From Limimaricola sp. (GTDB lineage Bacteria > Pseudomonadota > Alphaproteobacteria > Rhodobacterales > Rhodobacteraceae), in assembly GCF_016125575.1 (NCBI RefSeq), contig NZ_WGLM01000004.1, positions 746,501 to 810,500 of the forward strand: DNA of 64,000 nt, written 5' to 3'. A program made the translations under genes and the position numbers. Of this stretch, positions 45,345-54,213 are shown piece after piece (the stretch's first letter is position 1; the number at the start of each line of letters is the position of its first letter). The notes beneath the pieces are model-generated. The model was not told where the DNA came from and did not search any database. It was given only the letters and a program-made list of their open reading frames with translations.

Positions 45345-46580
45345 TCAGCCTTTCGCGGCCGCGCCCTTGCCAATTGCCAGCAGCAGATCCGTCGCCCGCG
45401 CCATGTCCTGCACCGCGACCCATTCCAGCGGCCCATGGATGTTCTGCATGCCCGTAAAGAGGTTGGGGCAGGGTACGCCCATTTCTGTCAGGCGCGAGCC
45501 GTCGGTGCCGCCGCGGATCGGCACCGAGACCGGCTCGATCCCCAGTTCGCGCGCCGCATCGCGGGCCAGTTCGACCGGCGTCATGTCCTTTTCCAGCCAG
45601 TAGCGCATGTTGCGGTATTGCGGGGTGATCGCGCAGGTGATCTGCGCGCGCGGTTCGGTTGCGGCCACGGCCTCGCAAACCTTGCGAACCATCGCGCCCT
45701 TGGCCTCCAGCCCGTCCAGTTCGAAATCGCGCAGGATCACACGCACTTCCATTTCCGACGACCCGCCGCTGAGGTCGGTGACGTGAATGAAGCCCTCGCG
45801 CTCGTCTGTGGTTTCGGGGGTCATCGTGGCCTGCGGCAGCATGTCGACGATCTTGGCGGCCAGATGCGCGGCGTTCACCAGTTTGCCCTTGGCAAGGCCG
45901 GGGTGGATCGAGACGCCCTTGATGGCGATCACCGCCCCATCGGCGGAAAAGCTTTCATATTCGATTTCGCCCAGCTTTCCGCCATCGAAGGTATAGGCAA
46001 AGTCGGCCTTCAGGTCGGCGGGCAGGCGCCTGTCCACGCCGCGACCGATTTCCTCGTCCGGGGTGAAGGCGATGCGCAGCGGCGGGTGGGCGATTTCGGG
46101 GTGCGTCAGCAGATGCCGTGCGGCCGTCATGATGATGGCAACGCCTGCCTTGTCGTCAGCCCCCAGCAGCGTCAGGCCAGAGGCCGTGATGATATCGCAC
46201 CCGATCTTCTCGGCGAGGTAGGGATAGGCGGCCGGCGACAGAACAAGGTCCGGCGCGTCGGGGTAGGTGATGTCGCCACCATTGTAGCCCTTGATGACCC
46301 GTGGTTTCACGCCTGTCGCGTTGAACTGCGGCGCGGTATCGACATGGGCCAGAAACCCGATCGTCGGCCCCGGCGCGGTGCCGGGAATGGTGGCGATGAC
46401 GGCGCCATACTCCGTCTTCGTGATCTCGGCCGCGCCGATCTCGGTCAGTTCCTGCACCAAAAGATCCAGGATCTTGTGCTGGATCCCGGTCGAGGGTGAA
46501 CTGGCGCTGTCAGCATCGGACTGGCTGTCGATGGCGGCATAGCGGGTCAGACGGTCGGTCAGTTCGGTATCAAAACTCAT
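45345..46580 (-). CDS. pepT: Peptidase T (tripeptide aminopeptidase, M20B)
   Basis: The protein has 411 residues, as in PepT. Metal-binding motifs are GFLAHVDTAPQF, TLLGADDKAGVA and the catalytic FTPDEEIGRG. The dimerisation domain has GKLVNAAHLAAKIVDMLP, and the C-terminus contains IRGGTDGSRLTEMGVPCPNLFTG and NIHGPLEW. It removes N-terminal residues from tripeptides in the cytoplasm. A strong AGGAGG ribosome-binding site precedes the ATG. The gene lies upstream of the suc operon on the same strand but is separated from sucC by the operator region, so it is probably a separate unit. Confidence 0.96.
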   Translation of the reverse strand: MSFDTELTDRLTRYAAIDSQSDADSASSPSTGIQHKILDLLVQELTEIGAAEITKTEYGAVIATIPGTAPGPTIGFLAHVDTAPQFNATGVKPRVIKGYNGGDITYPDAPDLVLSPAAYPYLAEKIGCDIITASGLTLLGADDKAGVAIIMTAARHLLTHPEIAHPPLRIAFTPDEEIGRGVDRRLPADLKADFAYTFDGGKLGEIEYESFSADGAVIAIKGVSIHPGLAKGKLVNAAHLAAKIVDMLPQATMTPETTDEREGFIHVTDLSGGSSEMEVRVILRDFELDGLEAKGAMVRKVCEAVAATEPRAQITCAITPQYRNMRYWLEKDMTPVELARDAARELGIEPVSVPIRGGTDGSRLTEMGVPCPNLFTGMQNIHGPLEWVAVQDMARATDLLLAIGKGAAAKG

Positions 46581-46740
46581 GGGGGCCTCCTGCGGTTACG
46601 CGGAGTTGGAGGCGCCGGGGCGCGGGAAGTCAAGGGCGGGCGCCGTCGGTTTCCGGGCCCAGAAAGGCCGGTGCCACGCTCCAGCGCGGCCATGTTGCGA
46701 CAGGTGATGGCCGGATCAGCCTTGCCAGCTGCGCGCCGCG

Positions 46741-47070
46741 CTATTTCTGCGCTCTTTCAGCCGCGTCGCAGGCCTTGGTCGCCCAGCGGATCAAGACTTC
46801 GGGATCTTCCAGCACCTCGACCGGTGTTCGGAAGAAGTTCAGCTTGCGGCTGTTGTCCTTGCCATAGCTGTATTGCGGCATGTCGCGCGCAACAAAATCG
46901 CCGATATTGCTGTCGTCGACCTTCAGCCAAAGGGCCCCGTGCTTCACCTTTGCGAAGGCAACACCATTCCTCAGAAGTGCGGTGCCCCCAAACATGTTCC
47001 TGGTCTCGAACGCACCGAGGCTGCCGAGCTGATCCAGCACGAACGACCTGAACTCGACATCAACCGTCAT
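46741..47070 (-). CDS. TfoX N-terminal domain protein
   Basis: The protein has 109 residues. The family pattern is clear: FRSFVLDQLGSLGAFETRNMFGGTALLRNGVAFAKV, followed by LWLKVDDSN, then the Y-S-Y-G motif and a C-terminal helix. These are single-domain TfoX_N proteins. The name comes from the competence regulator TfoX/Sxy, but standalone members have no proven role in competence here. A GGGAG ribosome-binding site lies before the ATG. It is probably monocistronic. Confidence 0.88.
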   Translation of the reverse strand: MTVDVEFRSFVLDQLGSLGAFETRNMFGGTALLRNGVAFAKVKHGALWLKVDDSNIGDFVARDMPQYSYGKDNSRKLNFFRTPVEVLEDPEVLIRWATKACDAAERAQK

Positions 47071-47134
47071 TTACGGCGCTCCCTTCGGTTTCATCGGCGA
47101 GCCGGGTATTTCCAGACAACCGCCAAGCAGGTCA

Positions 47135-47434
47135 TCACATTCCGCTGGTCATGAGAATATTCATCTCGGCGAAACCCTTGTCGCGGACCGGCATCAACGC
47201 GGCATAGGCGTCCGACATAAAAATCCGGGCGATCGTCTCTGGCGAGTCGAAGTCCATCACCATGACCATCCCGCTGTGGTTGCCATTGATGACCTCGGTG
47301 ACCTTGAGGCGTTTCACCAAAGTCCCGCCAGCCCCCAAGAGCAGGGGCATCACACCCTGCAGGTATTCCTGCACCGCCGCCATTTCGCTCGGAATCGGGG
47401 TGCCGGTGACTACCAGAGTTGTCTTGTCGCTCAT
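47135..47434 (-). CDS. DUF1330-family protein
   Basis: The protein is 99 residues from ATG 47434; the longer open frame reaching 47938 is an overlap with the TetR gene and is rejected. The pattern LVVTGTPIPSEMAAVQEYLQGVMPLLLGAGGTLVKRLKVTEVI, then GMVMVMDFDSPETIARIFMSDAY, matches DUF1330/NIPSNAP-like small dimeric alpha/beta-barrel proteins. The gene is divergent from the adjacent TetR gene with an inverted repeat between the two starts, so the TetR protein probably controls it. Its substrate, if any, is unknown. Confidence 0.85.
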   Translation of the reverse strand: MSDKTTLVVTGTPIPSEMAAVQEYLQGVMPLLLGAGGTLVKRLKVTEVINGNHSGMVMVMDFDSPETIARIFMSDAYAALMPVRDKGFAEMNILMTSGM

Positions 47435-47455
47435 GTCTTTCTCCAAAGGGCTTAA

Positions 47456-47471
47456 CAGAACAATCGTTCTG
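47456..47471. promoter_or_regulatory. CAGAAC-4-GTTCTG inverted repeat (putative TetR operator)
   Basis: CAGAAC (47456-47461) and GTTCTG (47466-47471) are perfect inverted repeats with a 4-bp spacer. They are centred in the 75-bp gap between the divergent DUF1330 and TetR starts. The size and position are typical of a TetR operator. Confidence 0.65.
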
Positions 47472-47509
47472 ATATATCGCCCGTCGATGACTGTCAATCG
47501 GGGGCCGTG

Positions 47510-48103
47510 ATGGGGCGCAAGAAGAACCAGAGCCGGGATGAGGTGCTGAACAAGGCCATGCAGGCGTTTCGCGCGCACGGCTACGGTGGCACGTCGGCTG
47601 ACATGCTGGTCGATCAGACCGGTGTCAGCCGCTATAGCCTTTATGCGGACTTCGGCAGCAAACAGGGGCTCTTCGCCGCCGCGCTTGAACGCTATGATGC
47701 GCAGGTCATCAGCCACAGCTTCGGCCCGCTTGAACAGGCCGATGCAGGACTGGACGAGATCAGCGCGTTGTTGGCCAGTTACGGATCGGCCTGGAATGGC
47801 CATGCGGCGGGGAAGGGTTGCCTGCTGTGCAACACAGCCGTCGAGTTCGGTGCCGAAGATCCGACCGATGCGGGACTGATCCATCTTTATTTCAGACGGC
47901 TGTCGAGTGCGTTTGCAAACGCGCTTGGGAATGCGCAAAGGCGGGGACAGGTCCGCAGCGCGCTAGATACGAGCGCTGAAGCGGATTTCCTCACCGCGCT
48001 CGTGCTGGGCCTTTTCGTGATGATCCGCGCAAAGGCACCGACCGCGATGATCGAAAACGCCGCAGGGCTGGCAATCTCGCATGTTGCCGGTCTGGCAGAA
48101 TGA
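47510..48103 (+). CDS. TetR/AcrR-family transcriptional regulator
   Basis: The protein is 197 residues from ATG 47510; a GTG lies immediately upstream at 47507. The N-terminal HTH (about 8-52) reads SRDEVLNKAMQAFRAHGYGG, then TGVSRYSLYADFGSKQGLF, the standard TetR recognition helix. The ligand-binding domain contains GCLLCNTAVEFGAEDP and a C-terminal helix typical of the TetR_C subfamily with CLLxN motifs. It is likely a repressor of the divergent DUF1330 gene and of itself through the inverted repeat at 47456. The effector is unknown. Confidence 0.92.
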   Translation: MGRKKNQSRDEVLNKAMQAFRAHGYGGTSADMLVDQTGVSRYSLYADFGSKQGLFAAALERYDAQVISHSFGPLEQADAGLDEISALLASYGSAWNGHAAGKGCLLCNTAVEFGAEDPTDAGLIHLYFRRLSSAFANALGNAQRRGQVRSALDTSAEADFLTALVLGLFVMIRAKAPTAMIENAAGLAISHVAGLAE

Positions 48104-48106
48104 AGA

Positions 48107-48130
48107 ATGCGCGCCCCATCGGGCGCGCAT
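48107..48130. terminator. Bidirectional hairpin between the TetR gene and mdh
   Basis: ATGCGCGCCC (48107-48116) pairs perfectly with GGGCGCGCAT (48121-48130) around the tetraloop CATC, in the 49-bp gap between converging genes. It has no clear T-tract, but the position fits a shared terminator. Confidence 0.7.
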
Positions 48131-48152
48131 GTCATCAGATCAGACGGGCAGA

Positions 48153-49157
<1,005 letters not shown>

Positions 49158-49322
49158 CTAGTCCCTTGCCGGGCGCTGCGCAAGCCTGCCGCGCTGCGGC
49201 ATCACGCGGTCGCACCGGGGCGGCTGCGGCGCGAGGGGACTGTTGCCCTCTTCATGTTTGCGCTAAAGCCTTTTCGGCCGGGCGGTTGAGGGACAATTGC
49301 CCGGCCTTCAGGGGCACGCAAG

Positions 49323-50063
49323 ATGCATGACATGACGTTCTGGGTGGCGGCCTGCCTTGCGGCGGTTTTCGTCGGCATGAGCAAGGGCGGCCTGCCGGTG
49401 ATCGGCATGCTCAGCGTGCCGGTGATGAGCCTGGTGATTCCGCCGTTGACGGCCGCGGGCCTGCTGCTGCCGGTCTACGTCGTGTCGGACATGTTCGGCC
49501 TTGTCGCCTACCGGCGCGATTTCAACGGCCGGGTGCTGGTACTGATGATGGTGGCGATGACCATCGGCGTCGGCATCGGTTGGGCCACGGCGCACCTCGT
49601 GCCCGAAAGCTGGGTGACGGTGCTGGTGGGGGTGATCGGCACAGCCTTCGCGCTGAATTTCATCCTGCGTCGGGGCCAGTCGGCCGAGGCCCGCCAGATG
49701 CGCGTGGCGCCGGGCCTGTTCTGGGGAACGATCTCGGGGTTCACCAGTTTCGTCAGCCATTCGGGTGGCCCGCCGTTCCAGATGTACGTGCTGCCGCTGA
49801 AGCTGTCCAAGACGGTCTTCGTCGGCACAACGACCATTGCCTTCGCCTATGTCAACACGCTCAAGCTGATCCCCTATTACGCGCTGGGCCAGCTCAGCCT
49901 CGACAACCTGCATATCGCGGCAGTGCTGGCGGTGCCCGCGGGGCTGGCCGTCTTTGCCGGGGTGCGACTGGTCAAGGTGCTGCCCGAGGCGCTGTTCTTC
50001 AAGGTGGTGATCTGGGCGCTGCTGGCCGTGTCGCTGAAGCTGATCTGGGACGGGCTGGTCTGA
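49323..50063 (+). CDS. TauE/SafE-family sulfite exporter-like permease
   Basis: The protein has 246 residues and about eight hydrophobic segments. The first repeat begins MTFWVAACLAAVFVGMSKGGLPVIGMLSVP, typical of the TauE/SafE family, with the matching second-half motif GLFWGTISGFTSFVSHSGGPPFQMYVLP. Members move small anions such as sulfite or sulfonates across the inner membrane, but the specific substrate cannot be deduced. The gene is divergent from mdh across a 207-bp gap, in which I see no recognisable operator, and it precedes the CoA-lyase cluster by 100 bp. Confidence 0.9.
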   Translation: MHDMTFWVAACLAAVFVGMSKGGLPVIGMLSVPVMSLVIPPLTAAGLLLPVYVVSDMFGLVAYRRDFNGRVLVLMMVAMTIGVGIGWATAHLVPESWVTVLVGVIGTAFALNFILRRGQSAEARQMRVAPGLFWGTISGFTSFVSHSGGPPFQMYVLPLKLSKTVFVGTTTIAFAYVNTLKLIPYYALGQLSLDNLHIAAVLAVPAGLAVFAGVRLVKVLPEALFFKVVIWALLAVSLKLIWDGLV

Positions 50064-50163
50064 GGCGCCTGCCGCAGCCGCATTGCTGCATCGCGGCGAA
50101 AAGCGCTTGAAACGAACCGGGTGATCTGTCTGTTTTGCGCGCAATATTGTTGCGAGGCGAATC

Positions 50164-51015
50164 ATGCTCACCCGGTCCTGTCGTTCCGTGCTCTATGTCC
50201 CCGCGGACCGGCCGCGTGTTCTGGACAAGGCCCGCGACCTGCCGGCCGATGCACTTATCTTCGATCTGGAAGATGCCGTCGCCCCCTCCGAAAAAGCCCG
50301 CGCGCGAGACACGCTGATCGCCGAACTGGCGCGCGGCGGCTTTGGCGACAAGCTGCGGCTGGTGCGGATCAACGCGCTGGGCACGCCTTGGGGGCACGAC
50401 GATGCCGCGGTGCTTGCGGGTGCCGCCTGCGACGCTGTTTTGCTGCCCAAGGTCGAAACGCCCGGCGATCTGGAGGCGTTGGCGGGCCTGCTGCCAAGCC
50501 TTCCTGTCTGGGCAATGCTCGAAACGCCGGGAGGTATCCTGAACGCTGCCGCGATCTGCGCCCATCCGCGCCTGCAAGGCGTGGTGATGGGCACCAACGA
50601 TCTGGCCTTTGAGCTGGGCGCACGCCACGTCGCGGGTCGGGCGCCGCTGCTGACCGCGTTGCAGACCGGGCTGTTGGCTGCGCGTGCCCATAACCGCATC
50701 GCGATTGATGGTGTTTACAATGCCCTGCGCGATGCTGACGGGCTGGCCGCAGAATGTGCGCAGGGCCGCGACATGGGGTTTGATGGCAAATCGCTGATCC
50801 ATCCCGCGCAGATCGAGGCCGCCAACAGCGCTTTTGCCCCCAGCGATGCCGAAATCGCGACCGCACGACGTCAGATCGCCGCCTTCACCGAGGCGCAACG
50901 CGCCGGACAGGGCATTGCCGTGGTTGATGGTCGCATCGTCGAGACCTTGCATATCGCCACGGCGCGAGCGACCTTGGCCAAGGCCGAGGCAATTCGCCTG
51001 ATGGAGGCATCATGA
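50164..51015 (+). CDS. mcl2: HpcH/HpaI-type CoA-ester lyase family, probable (3S)-malyl-CoA thioesterase
   Basis: The protein has 283 residues of the CitE-like TIM-barrel family: RSVLYVPADRPRVLDKA, then ADALIFDLEDAVAPSEKARAR (metal and CoA region), RINALGTPWG, LLPKVETPGD and VVMGTNDLAFELGAR. Family members cleave malyl-CoA or beta-methylmalyl-CoA. In Rhodobacter the related Mcl2 is a malyl-CoA thioesterase of the ethylmalonyl-CoA pathway, and the close presence of mch makes that assignment likely. A malyl-CoA lyase, citryl-CoA lyase or other paralogue cannot be excluded. It overlaps the next gene by 4 bp. Confidence 0.8.
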   Translation: MLTRSCRSVLYVPADRPRVLDKARDLPADALIFDLEDAVAPSEKARARDTLIAELARGGFGDKLRLVRINALGTPWGHDDAAVLAGAACDAVLLPKVETPGDLEALAGLLPSLPVWAMLETPGGILNAAAICAHPRLQGVVMGTNDLAFELGARHVAGRAPLLTALQTGLLAARAHNRIAIDGVYNALRDADGLAAECAQGRDMGFDGKSLIHPAQIEAANSAFAPSDAEIATARRQIAAFTEAQRAGQGIAVVDGRIVETLHIATARATLAKAEAIRLMEAS

Positions 51016-51563
51016 CACTTCTGATTTTGGGACTGATCCTGTGGGTCATTCCGCATTCGTTCAAACTGATCGCGCCCGGCATGGCAAAGTCTATTCCCGA
51101 GGGCCCGCGCAAAGGTGCGGTAGCATTGCTGACGCTGGTTTCGCTGGTGTTGATGGTGGTGGGCTACCGCGCCGCGCCCGTTACCGGCGGCTATGTCGCA
51201 CCCTCCTGGGGCGTACATGTCAACAACCTGCTGATGCTGATCTCGGTCTATCTTTTCGCGGCCTCCGGGATGAAGACGGCGATCACCCGCGTCGTGCGCC
51301 ATCCGCAATACACAGCCGTCATCCTCTGGGCCATTGCACACCTACTGGTGCATGGCGACATCGCCTCGATCCTGCTCTTCGGTGTGCTGCTGGTCTGGGC
51401 CGTCGTGGGCATCATCCTGTCTAATGCGCAAATGCAGTGGACCAAGCCGACCGGACCCGTGAACATGGGCAAGGAAATTGGTGCCGTGATCGGCACGCTC
51501 GTTGTCGTGGCGGCGATCGGGTACGTTCATATTCTTCTGGGCTATCGCCCGTTCGGAGGCTGA
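51012..51563 (+). CDS. NnrU-family membrane protein
   Basis: The protein has 183 residues and about five to six transmembrane segments. The start MTLLILGLILWVIPHSFKLI and the internal motif RHPQYTAVILWAIAHLLVHGD are diagnostic of NnrU-like proteins, which include conserved His residues in the membrane. NnrU was first linked to nitric oxide/nitrite metabolism, but many homologues occur outside denitrification clusters. Here it is coupled by an ATGA overlap to the CoA-lyase gene and lies 1 bp before the DUF1737 gene. Confidence 0.9.
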   Translation: MTLLILGLILWVIPHSFKLIAPGMAKSIPEGPRKGAVALLTLVSLVLMVVGYRAAPVTGGYVAPSWGVHVNNLLMLISVYLFAASGMKTAITRVVRHPQYTAVILWAIAHLLVHGDIASILLFGVLLVWAVVGIILSNAQMQWTKPTGPVNMGKEIGAVIGTLVVVAAIGYVHILLGYRPFGG

Positions 51564-51564
51564 C

Positions 51565-51768
51565 ATGATCGCCTATCGCCTGCTCACCGACGACGATACG
51601 TCCTCGTTCTGCCATAAGGTGACCGAGGCGCTATCGAAGGGTTGGACGCTTTACGGCGACCCGACCTATGCGTTCGATGCGGCCAATGGCGTGATGCGCT
51701 GCGGGCAGGCGGTAACCAAGGAAGTGCCGGGTGAGTATTCGCCGGAAATGAAGCTGGGGAAGCTTTAG
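51565..51768 (+). CDS. DUF1737-family small protein
   Basis: The protein is 67 residues from ATG 51565, preceded by GGAGG; the upstream extension overlaps nnrU and is rejected. The pattern YRLLTDDDTSSFCHKVTEALSKGWTLYGDPTYAFD, then MRCGQAVTKEVPGEY, matches DUF1737: a beta-strand, a helix ending with GW-x-LYG, and a second strand. Function is unknown. It is sandwiched between nnrU and mch with gaps of 1 and 4 bp, so it is part of the same transcript. Confidence 0.9.
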   Translation: MIAYRLLTDDDTSSFCHKVTEALSKGWTLYGDPTYAFDAANGVMRCGQAVTKEVPGEYSPEMKLGKL

Positions 51769-51772
51769 GCCG

Positions 51773-52801
51773 ATGGCCGACAAGACCAACCCCGGCCGCT
51801 TTTTCGAGGATTACGCGGTTGGGCAACAGATCGTCCATGCCGTGCCGCGCACGCTGTCGGGTGGCGAACGGGCGCTTTACCACGCGCTTTATCCCGCCCG
51901 ACATGCGCTGACCTCGTCGGATGCCTTCGCGCAGGGCTGCGGCCTTCGGGCAGCACCCCTGGACGACCTGATCGTGTTCCACACGGTTTTCGGCAAGTCG
52001 GTGCCGGATGTCTCGCTCAATGCCATCGCCAATCTCGGCTATGCCGAGGTGCGTTGGCTGCGCCCGGTCTGGCCGGGCGATACGCTGGCGGCGCGGTCCG
52101 AGGTGATCGGGGTCAAGCAGACCTCCAGCGGCACCTCGGGCGTCGTCTGGGTGCGCACGACCGGTACCAACCAGCATGGCGAGACGGTGCTGAGCTTCGT
52201 GCGCTGGGTGTTGGTGCGCCGGCGCGACACAGGCCCCGCGCCCGACACCGTCGTGCCGCAGCTGGCCCCCGCCGTCGCCGCGCCGGACCTCGTCATCCCG
52301 CCGGGCCTCGATTTCAGCCGCTACGATGTCGCGCTGGCGGGCGAGCCGCACCGCTGGGGCGACTACGCGGTGGGCGAGGTCATTGACCATGTCGATGGCG
52401 TGACTGTCGAAGAGGCCGAGCACATGATGGCCACGCGCCTGTGGCAGAACACCGCCAAGGTGCATTTTGACCGGGGCGCGCGGCCCGACGGGCGGCGGCT
52501 GGTCTATGGCGGGCATGTCATCAGCATGGCGCGTGCGCTGTCGTTCAATGGGCTGGCCAACGCGCAGATGATGGTGGCGATCAACGCCGGCAGCCATGCC
52601 AACCCCTGCTTTGCCGGGGACACGATTGGTGCCTGGTCCGAAGTGCTGGACAAGGCCGAAACGACCGCGCCCGGTGTCGGTGCGCTGCGCCTGCGGCTGG
52701 TGGCCACCACAGGCGAGGCCGGCCGCCTGCGCGATGCCGAGGGGCGCTACCTGCCCGACGTGTTGCTTGACCTCGATTACTGGGCTTTAATGCCGCTATG
52801 A
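51773..52801 (+). CDS. mch: Mesaconyl-CoA hydratase (beta-methylmalyl-CoA dehydratase), double MaoC fold
   Basis: The protein has 342 residues, the length of Rhodobacter Mch. Two MaoC/hot-dog halves are visible. The first has NPGRFFEDYAVGQQIVHAVPRTLSGGERALYHALYPARHALTSS. The second begins at FSRYDVALAGEPHRWGDYAVGEVIDHVDGVTVEEAEHMMATRLWQNTAKVHFD and has GGHVISMARALSFNGLANA. In the ethylmalonyl-CoA pathway it hydrates mesaconyl-C1-CoA to beta-methylmalyl-CoA for acetate assimilation. The neighbouring CoA-lyase and the ethylmalonyl-CoA mutase gene in the same window support the assignment. Confidence 0.92.
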   Translation: MADKTNPGRFFEDYAVGQQIVHAVPRTLSGGERALYHALYPARHALTSSDAFAQGCGLRAAPLDDLIVFHTVFGKSVPDVSLNAIANLGYAEVRWLRPVWPGDTLAARSEVIGVKQTSSGTSGVVWVRTTGTNQHGETVLSFVRWVLVRRRDTGPAPDTVVPQLAPAVAAPDLVIPPGLDFSRYDVALAGEPHRWGDYAVGEVIDHVDGVTVEEAEHMMATRLWQNTAKVHFDRGARPDGRRLVYGGHVISMARALSFNGLANAQMMVAINAGSHANPCFAGDTIGAWSEVLDKAETTAPGVGALRLRLVATTGEAGRLRDAEGRYLPDVLLDLDYWALMPL

Positions 52802-53244
52802 CCTTTCGTGCCGCCGGACCTGCCCTTGCCCTCTCCCTCGCGCTGACCGCCGGGGCGGCAACAGCAGGAACGGTCTGCGCGCTGGACAAGGCGATAGAGG
52901 TGCCCCTGTTTCACGCCGCCGAGGCATCGCTGATGCGGGGCGACTTCGCGGGTTTCTTCAGCGTGATGCAGGACAATGGCCTGGTCGATTCCAACAGCAA
53001 TGATGTCCGCACGGCGATCCAAAGCCTTCGCAATCTGGCGCCTCAAGGCTTCGACTTTTGCCGTGTGACTGTCCAGCGGCACGACGTCGGTGGCGCAATG
53101 CAAGAGATCGTCGTTTTCCATGCACCCGGAGAGCGCTTTCCTCTCTTTCTTTACCTTGCGGCCATGTCCAACGGCGAGAAGGACGAGATCATGGCGTTCC
53201 GAGTCGGGTTCGACTTTCGCGAGGCCGTCGACAAGTTGTTCTGA
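52798..53244 (+). CDS. Exported hypothetical protein
   Basis: The protein has 148 residues and its ATG overlaps the mch stop by 4 bp. A signal peptide (LALSLALTAGAATA-G) precedes a mature domain with one cysteine pair, in TVCALDKAIE and GFDFCRVTV, plausibly a disulfide. The mature part is mixed alpha/beta with PLFLYLAAMSNGEKDEIMAFRVGFD at the end. I recognise no family. It separates mch from the sdh promoter region, and translation is coupled to mch. Confidence 0.8.
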   Translation: MTFRAAGPALALSLALTAGAATAGTVCALDKAIEVPLFHAAEASLMRGDFAGFFSVMQDNGLVDSNSNDVRTAIQSLRNLAPQGFDFCRVTVQRHDVGGAMQEIVVFHAPGERFPLFLYLAAMSNGEKDEIMAFRVGFDFREAVDKLF

Positions 53245-53261
53245 CCACGATGCGCATCGGG

Positions 53262-53292
53262 CGTGATCACACGGGCCAAATGTGTGATCACA
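53262..53292 (+). promoter_or_regulatory. Tandem TGTGATCACA-type operators upstream of sdhC
   Basis: CGTGATCACA (53262-53271) and TGTGATCACA (53283-53292) have an 11-bp spacer ending CCAAATG, so corresponding bases are 21 bp apart. Sequence and spacing match the pair upstream of sucC, whose spacer ends GAAAATG. The pair lies upstream of the likely sdh promoter, which suggests activation (inference). Confidence 0.75.
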
Positions 53293-53350
53293 AGCACGAA
53301 AAATTGCTGCGTGCGCAGCATCAACCGCGTAAATCGGGCCTTGCCCGGGC

Positions 53351-53380
53351 GTGACTTGCGCCGAAATATGCGTCTATACC
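53351..53380 (+). promoter_or_regulatory. Possible sigma-70-type promoter for sdhC
   Basis: GTGACT (53351-53356), an 18-bp spacer and TATACC (53375-53380) lie about 50 bp before the sdhC ATG and about 59 bp downstream of the operator pair. The match is modest; an alternative is TTGCCC at 53341 with AAATAT at 53364. Confidence 0.35.
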
Positions 53381-53432
53381 AGTGCAACTCCGCCACCCGA
53401 GTGCGGACATGACGACCAAGAAGGGAAATGCC

Positions 53433-53816
53433 ATGGCCGAAGCACAGGGGCCGACCCGCCCCCTCTCGCCGCACCTGCAGATCTATCGCTGGCAGATGAC
53501 GATGGTGTCGTCGATCCTGACCCGGATTACAGGTAACGCCCTGATCGTGGGCGTTGTGCTGGGCGTCTGGTGGCTGATGGCGGCTGCGATCGGGCCGGGC
53601 TATTTCAACTTCGTCAACGCGATCGCCACCTCTTGGTTCGGCGATCTTGTCTTCACGCTGAGTGCCTGGGCGGTCTGGTATCATTACCTTGCCGGGCTGC
53701 GGCACCTTTACTTTGATGCCGGTCACGGCCTCGACGTCGCCACGGCGGAAAAGCTGGGTTGGGCCTGCGTCATCGGCTCGGTCGTGCTGACCGTCATCAC
53801 CCTGATCATCGTCTGA
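53433..53816 (+). CDS. sdhC: Succinate dehydrogenase cytochrome b556 subunit
   Basis: The protein is 127 residues from ATG 53433, which has AAGGGA upstream and gives the normal SdhC length; in-frame ATG codons at 53382 and 53409 would add 17 or 8 residues. The N-terminal signature [12 protein letters not shown] is followed by three transmembrane helices. The haem-ligand region [15 protein letters not shown] lies between helices two and three. It anchors the complex, binds haem b with SdhD and forms part of the quinone site. It is the first gene of the sdh operon. Confidence 0.95.
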   Translation: MAEAQGPTRPLSPHLQIYRWQMTMVSSILTRITGNALIVGVVLGVWWLMAAAIGPGYFNFVNAIATSWFGDLVFTLSAWAVWYHYLAGLRHLYFDAGHGLDVATAEKLGWACVIGSVVLTVITLIIV

Positions 53817-53827
53817 GGAGGGCGGCC

Positions 53828-54199
53828 ATGCGTTATCTGACAGACCGCAAGCGGGCCGAGCGCAAGGGCGCCTCGGGCACCGGTACGGAACACCAGTGGT
53901 ACATGCAGGTCAGCGCCGTCGCGCTTGCCTTCCTCGTGCCGACATTCCTCATCGTCTTTGGCCGCGCGCTGGGTGGCACCCGCGATCAGGTCATCGCCAC
54001 CTTCGCGAACCCATGGGTGGCGATCCTGACCGGCATGGTGCTGTTCGTCTCGATGCAGCATTTCCATCGTGGCGCGCGCATGATGATCGAGGACTACACC
54101 CACGGATCAACCCGCAAGGGCCTGATCATGCTGGCGATTTCGGTCGCCTATACGGTCATCGCGATGGGCGCCTATGCCCTCGTGAAGATCGCGGTCTAA
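53828..54199 (+). CDS. sdhD: Succinate dehydrogenase membrane anchor subunit
   Basis: The protein is 123 residues from ATG 53828, preceded by GAGGAGGGCGG; longer frames overlap sdhC. The alphaproteobacterial SdhD pattern is [24 protein letters not shown], then three helices with [19 protein letters not shown] between helices two and three, where the His residues are candidates for haem and quinone contacts. It forms the membrane anchor with SdhC. It starts 11 bp after sdhC and ends 14 bp before sdhA. Confidence 0.95.
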   Translation: MRYLTDRKRAERKGASGTGTEHQWYMQVSAVALAFLVPTFLIVFGRALGGTRDQVIATFANPWVAILTGMVLFVSMQHFHRGARMMIEDYTHGSTRKGLIMLAISVAYTVIAMGAYALVKIAV

Positions 54200-54213
54200 G
54201 GAACGGAGCCACC

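Noticed and set aside
47135-47938. 267-residue minus-strand frame reaching into the TetR gene
   Set aside because: Only the last 99 codons match DUF1330; the rest is antisense to the TetR gene and contains its promoter.
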